18,414 bases of DNA from Desulfobacterales bacterium (GTDB lineage: Bacteria; Desulfobacterota; Desulfobacteria; Desulfobacterales; UBA11574). A model generated the notes under the pieces. The model was not told the DNA's origin. It searched no databases and saw only the letters and a program-made list of their open reading frames with translations. Shown piece after piece: positions 13,890 to 18,414 of this stretch. The position numbers and the translations under genes are program-made. The number at the start of each line of letters is the position of its first letter. Position 1 is the first letter of the stretch. The stretch covers positions 1 to 18,414 of the forward strand of contig JAQYVG010000030.1 in the NCBI GenBank assembly GCA_030145595.1, given 5' to 3'.

Positions 13890-14939
13890 ATGGCTGCATC
13901 GATGAGAAAAGTGCTGGAAGAATCGCCGGTTGAAACCTCGGCCCCGTGCAGGATTGATATGGGCGGAACCCTCGATATAAGTACGTTTTATTATCCACTG
14001 AAACACCTTAAGCCGTGCACCGTCAATATGGCCGTCGACTTGAGGACGCGTGTGCGCCTTCTTCCTTATCATCAGGGTATTGTCAAAGTGTCCTCAAAGG
14101 GGTTTGAAACCGCTGAATATCCGATCGATCAAATCCCATTTGATCATCCGCTGGGTCTTATGTTTGCCGTGGCCGCCTACTTCAGGGCTGGAGGCGTTCA
14201 TGTCGATATTGATTCTTCATCGCCTCCACGCAGCGCATTGGGGGGGTCATCCGCGGCGGCCGTGGCCCTTGTTGCGGCATTTTCAAAGGTTTTACAAAAA
14301 TCAGGCCAAAGGCCGATTTCCCTACAAAAGACAGCTTTGCTTGCCCATGTACTTGAAGCGAGTGTGGCCGGTGTACCGTGCGGGTTTCAAGACCAGCTGG
14401 CCGCAGCATATGGTGGTGCTAACGTATGGTACTGGCCGGGAAGCTATCAAGGACCTTTGTTTAGAAAGAAGACCCTTATCAAAAAAAATAAATTAAAGAG
14501 CTTTGAGCAGCATCTATTGCTGGCGTACTGCGGCATACCGCACGAGTCCAGTGATGTGAACAGAAAATGGGTGCGGCAGTTTCTTTCAGGAAAGTATCGT
14601 GGACTTTGGGCTGAAATCGTAGTATGTACTCAAAAATTTGCAGAGGCGCTGGCACAGAAAAACGTAAAAGATGCCTGTGCATCGATGAACAGGGAAACGG
14701 CCATCAGAAGAAGGATGACACCCGAGGTGCTTGACAAGATGGGGGTGGAGCTTGTTGAGTCCGCCATGGCAAACAACTGCGGTGCCAGATTTACAGGAGC
14801 CGGGGGCGGCGGTTGTTTATGGGCACTGGGCAAAATCGAAGATATTGACAAATTAAAACATACATGGGAAGTTATTCTTTCTCAAAGACCGGAAGCTTGC
14901 CTGCTTGATGCCAAGTTGGATTCTGAAGGGGTTTTGTGA
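13890..14939 (+). CDS. GHMP-family sugar kinase, substrate unknown
   Basis: A 349-aa cytosolic small-molecule kinase of the GHMP superfamily. Motif 1 is SAPCRIDMGGTLD (17-29). Motif 2, the ATP-binding glycine-rich loop, is PPRSALGGSSAAA (112-124). Motif 3 is ARFTGAGGGGCLWALG (from residue 299). The central VPCGFQDQLAAAYGG resembles the segment in D-glycero-D-manno-heptose 7-phosphate kinase (HddA) and fucokinase/galactokinase-like members, where Asp acts in catalysis. It could phosphorylate a heptose, galactose or related sugar; no dedicated sugar-pathway gene lies nearby to decide. ATG 13890 follows the recO stop by 1 nt with GGAAATGAT just before it; ATG 13902 is an alternative start. Co-transcription with recO is likely, and it is followed by glyQS. 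Confidence 0.85.
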   Translation: MAASMRKVLEESPVETSAPCRIDMGGTLDISTFYYPLKHLKPCTVNMAVDLRTRVRLLPYHQGIVKVSSKGFETAEYPIDQIPFDHPLGLMFAVAAYFRAGGVHVDIDSSSPPRSALGGSSAAAVALVAAFSKVLQKSGQRPISLQKTALLAHVLEASVAGVPCGFQDQLAAAYGGANVWYWPGSYQGPLFRKKTLIKKNKLKSFEQHLLLAYCGIPHESSDVNRKWVRQFLSGKYRGLWAEIVVCTQKFAEALAQKNVKDACASMNRETAIRRRMTPEVLDKMGVELVESAMANNCGARFTGAGGGGCLWALGKIEDIDKLKHTWEVILSQRPEACLLDAKLDSEGVL

Positions 14940-15147
14940 AGGGTTTGATTGATTTATACCTTGAACGGTTAAAATTTGTGCTTTTAGATTCTTAAATTTA
15001 GACGGAATAATCAAGTTGCCTCATCAATCAACAATCATAAATCTATCACTTTCCTGAAATCTGGGTTGGTGAAAAGTTGAAACAAAAAGACGCAGTTTAT
15101 TGCCGTGTATAGTATATAACCATCAACTAGTTTACGAGGAAGGAAAA

Positions 15148-16017
15148 ATGAATTTTCAGGACGTAATTATGAGGTTAGAGAAATTCTGGGCGCAAAAAGG
15201 ATGCGTAGTGGCTCAACCCTATGATATCGAGGTCGGTGCCGGAACATTTCATCCGGCTACGCTTCTAAGAGCGCTTGGCCCGGAACCCTGGAATGTAGCT
15301 TATGTCCAGCCTTCCAGACGGCCGACAGACGGTCGTTATGGGGAAAACCCGAACAGGTTGCAGCATTATTATCAATATCAGGTAATATTGAAACCTTCTC
15401 CTTACGATGTGCAGCAGCAGTACCTGGAGAGCCTAAAGGTTCTGGGGGTCGACCCTCTGGAGCACGACATCAGGTTTGTCGAGGACGACTGGGAATCCCC
15501 CACTCTGGGTGCCGCCGGCCTGGGCTGGGAAGTCTGGCTGGACGGGATGGAGATTACCCAGTTTACTTATTTTCAACTGTGCGGCAGTGTGGAATTATTC
15601 CCCATATCCGTGGAACTGACCTACGGATTGGAACGGATTGCCATGTATCTCCAGGGCGTGGACAGTGTCTTCAATTTAAAATGGAACGATACGATCACAT
15701 ACGGAGACGTGCACCATCAGCAAGAAGTCGAACAGTCGACCTACAATTTTGAAGAGGCTGATGTAAAAATGCTGCTCGCTTTTTTTGATCAATACGAGGC
15801 TGAGTCGAGCCGGATGATAAAGAAAGCGCTTATTCTTCCGGCCTATGAGCTTTGCCTGAAATGTTCGCATACCTTTAACCTTCTTGATGCGCGCGGTGCC
15901 ATCAGCGTTGTCGAGAGAACCAGCTACATAGGGCGCATAAGAAATCTTGCCAGAGCTTGTGCTGAAGGATACGTAAAGCAAAGAGAAACCATGGGCTACC
16001 CGTTGCTGAACAAGTGA
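15148..16017 (+). CDS. glyQ: glycyl-tRNA synthetase alpha subunit
   Basis: Catalytic alpha subunit of the bacterial alpha2-beta2 glycyl-tRNA synthetase (class II), which makes glycyl-adenylate and charges tRNA-Gly. It is 289 aa from ATG 15148. That start is chosen because GAGGAAGGA lies directly upstream and family members begin MxFQDVIxxLxxFW; an in-frame ATG at 15100 would add 16 unlikely residues. Conserved stretches include QPYDIEVGAGTFHPATLLRALGPEPWN, QPSRRPTDGRYGENPNRLQHYYQYQVILKPSP, WEVWLDGMEITQFTYFQ and ELTYGLERIAMYLQGVD (class II motif 3). The 208-nt gap before it holds an 8-nt inverted pair (TGATTGAT near 14947, ATCAATCA near 15023) and no recognisable T-box. The glyS gene follows after 73 nt. 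Confidence 0.97.
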   Translation: MNFQDVIMRLEKFWAQKGCVVAQPYDIEVGAGTFHPATLLRALGPEPWNVAYVQPSRRPTDGRYGENPNRLQHYYQYQVILKPSPYDVQQQYLESLKVLGVDPLEHDIRFVEDDWESPTLGAAGLGWEVWLDGMEITQFTYFQLCGSVELFPISVELTYGLERIAMYLQGVDSVFNLKWNDTITYGDVHHQQEVEQSTYNFEEADVKMLLAFFDQYEAESSRMIKKALILPAYELCLKCSHTFNLLDARGAISVVERTSYIGRIRNLARACAEGYVKQRETMGYPLLNK

Positions 16018-16090
16018 GTTTAACGGTTAAAGGATTATCGGGTTGTGTGTTTTTCTGTTATTTTGACTCATTGAAAAGACAGAGGTGAAT

Positions 16091-18169
16091 ATGAAAAGTT
16101 TATTGCTTGAGATAGGGGCGGAAGAGATTCCAGCGGGCTACATTGAGCCTGCACTTCAGTCGTTGTCATCGACGTTAATGCGCAAACTGACCGATGCCCG
16201 TATTACGCACGGCAGTGCTAAAGTTTTTGCGACTCCCCGGCGGCTGGCTTTAGAAATCAAAAAGGTTGCTGACAAGCAGAAGCCTTTGACTTCGGAAGTT
16301 TTGGGACCTCCTGAAAAGGTGGGGTTGGATAAAGACGGCCGGCCGACGATGGCCGCCCAAAAATTTGCCGAAAAAGTAGGCGTTTCCGTAAACGCCTTGG
16401 TTGTTAAGAAAACGGAAAAAGGTCGTTATTTATCTGCCAAGATTACCGAAAAAGGCCTCGCTACCCGAACGCTGCTGAAAAGTATTCTGCCGGAAGTGAT
16501 TTTGGCGATACCTTTTCCTAAAACCATGAAATGGGCCGAGCTTGATATTATGTTTACACGGCCCATCCATTCGATCGTGGCCCTTTTGGGCAATCAGGTT
16601 ATTCCCTTTGAGGTGGGTGATACCAAAAGCGGCCGGGATGCATTCGGACACTTTTTTATGCATCCTAAAAAGGTGAAAATTTCTACACCGGCAGATTATG
16701 TTAAAACCCTGCGCGATGCTAAAGTTTATGTTGATTTGGATGAACGCAGAAAACTTGTTGAGCGCGAAATCAACAAAGCCGCCAAAAAAGTCGGAGGACT
16801 GGTTTTACCTGACGAAGAGCTTGTTGATATTGTAAAAAACCTGGTTGAATACCCCGTTGCCACCGTGGGCAAATTTGATAAAGAGTTTCTTGAAATACCC
16901 CGCGAGATATCGATAACCGTCATGCGGGAGCATCAGAAATATTTTGCCGTAATTAATAAAAAAGGGAATCTCATGCCCTGTTTTATTGCCATGAACAATA
17001 CCCGTACAAAAGATCTGAATCTGGTAGCCACGGGGCATGAATGGGTTTTAAGAGCCCGTCTTGCAGATGGGCAATTCTTTTTCAAAAGCGATTTGCAAGA
17101 AACATTTGAACAGCGGGTTAGCAAGCTTAAAGGTGTTCTTTTTCAGGCCAAGCTTGGAACTGTGCACCAAAAGGTGCAGCGGGTTCAAAAGTTGGCAGAG
17201 TACTTGGCCACTGCCGCCGGCAAAGGTGCGACAGTCAAAAAACAGGTTTCCCGGGCGGCCTGGCTGTGTAAGGCGGACCTTGTCAGCAGTGTGGTGAACG
17301 AATTTCCAAAACTGCAAGGGGTTATGGGAAGAGTATACGCATTGATCGATAAAGAGCCTAAGAATGTGGCGGACGCCATTGAAGAGCATTACCGGCCGAC
17401 CTATTCAGGCGGACCCCTGCCGGAAACGGTCACCGGCGGATTGCTCAGTATCGCCGACAAGATCGATTCCATCTGTGGCTTTTTTTCCGTCGGGCTCACT
17501 CCCACAGGGGCTGCGGATCCATACGCGTTGCGGCGCCAGGGCATCGGTATTATCCAGATCATGCTTGATCAGGGCTTTTCATTTTCTTTGAGAAAATTGA
17601 TTGAAAAGAGCTTAACACTTTTTGGCGTAAAGAATGCCAAGCAAAATCTCAAGGTCGCCGACCAGATTCTCACATTCCTGCAAAACCGCATGACCTATCA
17701 ACTGGCAGAGGAAGGTTTTTCTAAAGATGTTATTGCGGCGGTTGCCGATGTTTCCGTGGATAACGTACCTGCCGTATGGAATCGGGTGCGTGCGCTTCAG
17801 GATTTGAAAACCGCGCCGGATTTTGAACCGTTGGCAGTGGCGTTCAAGCGCGTTGTCAATATCATCAAAAAGGCTGATGTCCGTATTAAAAAGACCGTAG
17901 ATGAAAGCCTGTTTGAAGAAAAATCCGAAACTGCGTTGTATTCAGCCTATAAGAAAGTTAATAAAAAAGTAGCACAACATCTTGACAAAGGGAGTTTGGA
18001 TAAGGCACTGCATGAAATCGCATCCCTGCGTGATCCGGTAGACGCTTTTTTTGACGGGGTCATGGTAATGGCCAAACAGAAGAAAATACGCAACAATCGG
18101 CTGGCATTATTGAAGCAAATATCGGACTTGTTTGGATTGTTTGCCGATTTTTCAAAAATATCAACATAG
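16091..18169 (+). CDS. glyS: glycyl-tRNA synthetase beta subunit
   Basis: Beta subunit of the alpha2-beta2 glycyl-tRNA synthetase, involved in tRNA-Gly recognition. It is 692 aa from ATG 16091, close to the usual ~690. AGAGGTG at 16081-16087 is the ribosome-binding site; the GTG at 16085 lies inside it and is not the start. The N-terminus LLLEIGAEEIPAGYIEPALQ is diagnostic. Further family blocks are FATPRRLA, LGPP, FPKTMKWAE, FTRPIHSIVAL, MREHQKYFAV, NNTRTKDLNLVATGHEWVLRARLADGQFFF and IADKIDSICGFF with GLTPTGAADPYALRRQG. The C-terminal helical region resembles the anticodon-binding domain of class I ArgRS, including DAFFDGVMVMA. It is followed by a strong terminator and forms an operon with glyQ. 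Confidence 0.97.
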   Translation: MKSLLLEIGAEEIPAGYIEPALQSLSSTLMRKLTDARITHGSAKVFATPRRLALEIKKVADKQKPLTSEVLGPPEKVGLDKDGRPTMAAQKFAEKVGVSVNALVVKKTEKGRYLSAKITEKGLATRTLLKSILPEVILAIPFPKTMKWAELDIMFTRPIHSIVALLGNQVIPFEVGDTKSGRDAFGHFFMHPKKVKISTPADYVKTLRDAKVYVDLDERRKLVEREINKAAKKVGGLVLPDEELVDIVKNLVEYPVATVGKFDKEFLEIPREISITVMREHQKYFAVINKKGNLMPCFIAMNNTRTKDLNLVATGHEWVLRARLADGQFFFKSDLQETFEQRVSKLKGVLFQAKLGTVHQKVQRVQKLAEYLATAAGKGATVKKQVSRAAWLCKADLVSSVVNEFPKLQGVMGRVYALIDKEPKNVADAIEEHYRPTYSGGPLPETVTGGLLSIADKIDSICGFFSVGLTPTGAADPYALRRQGIGIIQIMLDQGFSFSLRKLIEKSLTLFGVKNAKQNLKVADQILTFLQNRMTYQLAEEGFSKDVIAAVADVSVDNVPAVWNRVRALQDLKTAPDFEPLAVAFKRVVNIIKKADVRIKKTVDESLFEEKSETALYSAYKKVNKKVAQHLDKGSLDKALHEIASLRDPVDAFFDGVMVMAKQKKIRNNRLALLKQISDLFGLFADFSKIST

Positions 18170-18211
18170 TAAAGTAGAGCACACAAAAATATTCGAAACC
18201 ATTTGCCAATA

Positions 18212-18250
18212 AAAGGTTGCTTGGGTCATAGGACCCATGCAACCTTTTTT
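18212..18250 (+). terminator. rho-independent terminator of glyQS
   Basis: AAAGGTTGC and TGGGTC (18212-18227, separated by one T) pair with GACCCA and GCAACCTTT (18232-18247) around a 4-nt loop, with one T-T mismatch, followed by more T to 18250. It sits 42 nt after the glyS stop. The stem is long and ends the operon. Confidence 0.9.
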
Positions 18251-18306
18251 GGGTTTGTAGATCCGCACATAACAATAATGAGAGTTAAACTGAAAATATT
18301 TTTAAT

Positions 18307-18338
18307 CACGAAAACACGAAAGTACGAAAACACGAAAT
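18307..18338. repeat. 8-nt tandem repeat, four units
   Basis: Four consecutive 8-nt units, CACGAAAA, CACGAAAG, TACGAAAA and CACGAAAT. This belongs to a short-period intergenic repeat type; no gene is seen between 18251 and the window end. Confidence 0.75.
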
Positions 18339-18359
18339 TTTATTCTCTTTTAGGGTCTA

Positions 18360-18414
18360 ATACCCCGCAGCTTGCTGCGCTAAAAGGTTAAAATGAAAGA
18401 TTGATACCCCGTAG
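18360..18414. repeat. ATACCCCG direct repeats with a small hairpin
   Basis: ATACCCCG occurs at 18360-18367 and again at 18404-18411. The first copy runs into CGCAGC-TT-GCTGCG (18366-18379). The second is cut by the window end, so the element probably continues beyond it. Confidence 0.5.

Noticed and set aside
14940..15147. T-box riboswitch upstream of glyQS
   Set aside because: No T-box core sequence or specifier/antiterminator arrangement is visible in the 208-nt leader.
15100..15147. N-terminal extension of GlyQ from ATG 15100
   Set aside because: The strong Shine-Dalgarno at about 15136-15144 lies within this extension and the family begins at the next Met (15148).
18203..18391. 62-codon plus-strand frame after glyS
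   Set aside because: It spans the glyQS terminator and the 8-nt tandem repeat; the translation has no protein-like character.

Overview
This window looks like part of the chromosome of a Desulfobacterota-type (former deltaproteobacterial) Gram-negative bacterium, probably an anaerobic relative of the Desulfobacteraceae. I infer this from protein character and gene order: alpha2/beta2 glycyl-tRNA synthetase genes, SurA-type outer-membrane chaperones, a lipobox lipoprotein, mfd followed by surA, rodZ, mgtE and recO, and moderate GC. No 16S or other decisive marker is present, so the assignment is tentative.

Left part (1-2783): the 3' end of a Na+/Ca2+ exchanger-family antiporter, a complete PLP-dependent Cys/Met metabolism enzyme, a possible 41-aa ORF, and a 180-aa protein that may have a STAS/SpoIIAA-like fold.

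Accessory, gene-poor part (2784-5360): a well-supported but very small gene at 3125-3238 with a GTG start and a near-perfect Shine-Dalgarno. It encodes a 37-aa peptide with a CGCGC cysteine cluster and a lysine-rich tail, behind a promoter and a roughly 165-nt leader with two competing pairings. It converges, across two hairpins, on a 72-aa protein on the minus strand. A 281-bp palindromic repeat element (3801-4081) follows, then a higBA toxin-antitoxin locus with an operator lying inside its promoter, a possible tRNA-derived fragment, and a complete tRNA-Thr(CGT) with terminator on the minus strand.

Core part (5462-18169): mfd (transcription-repair coupling factor); a SurA-N-like lipoprotein; surA; a RodZ-like HTH/membrane protein; mgtE (Mg2+ channel); recO (recombination mediator); a GHMP-family sugar kinase; and glyQ and glyS. 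These genes are all on the plus strand and closely spaced. The lipoprotein, SurA and RodZ-like proteins form an envelope-biogenesis group, mgtE/recO/kinase are nearly contiguous, and glyQS ends in a strong intrinsic terminator.

No large undescribed multi-gene system is evident. The most unusual signals are the 37-aa CGCGC mini-gene with its structured leader, and several families of short-period or palindromic intergenic repeats (7-, 8- and 9-nt units, plus a 33-nt palindromic repeat shared between two distant sites).
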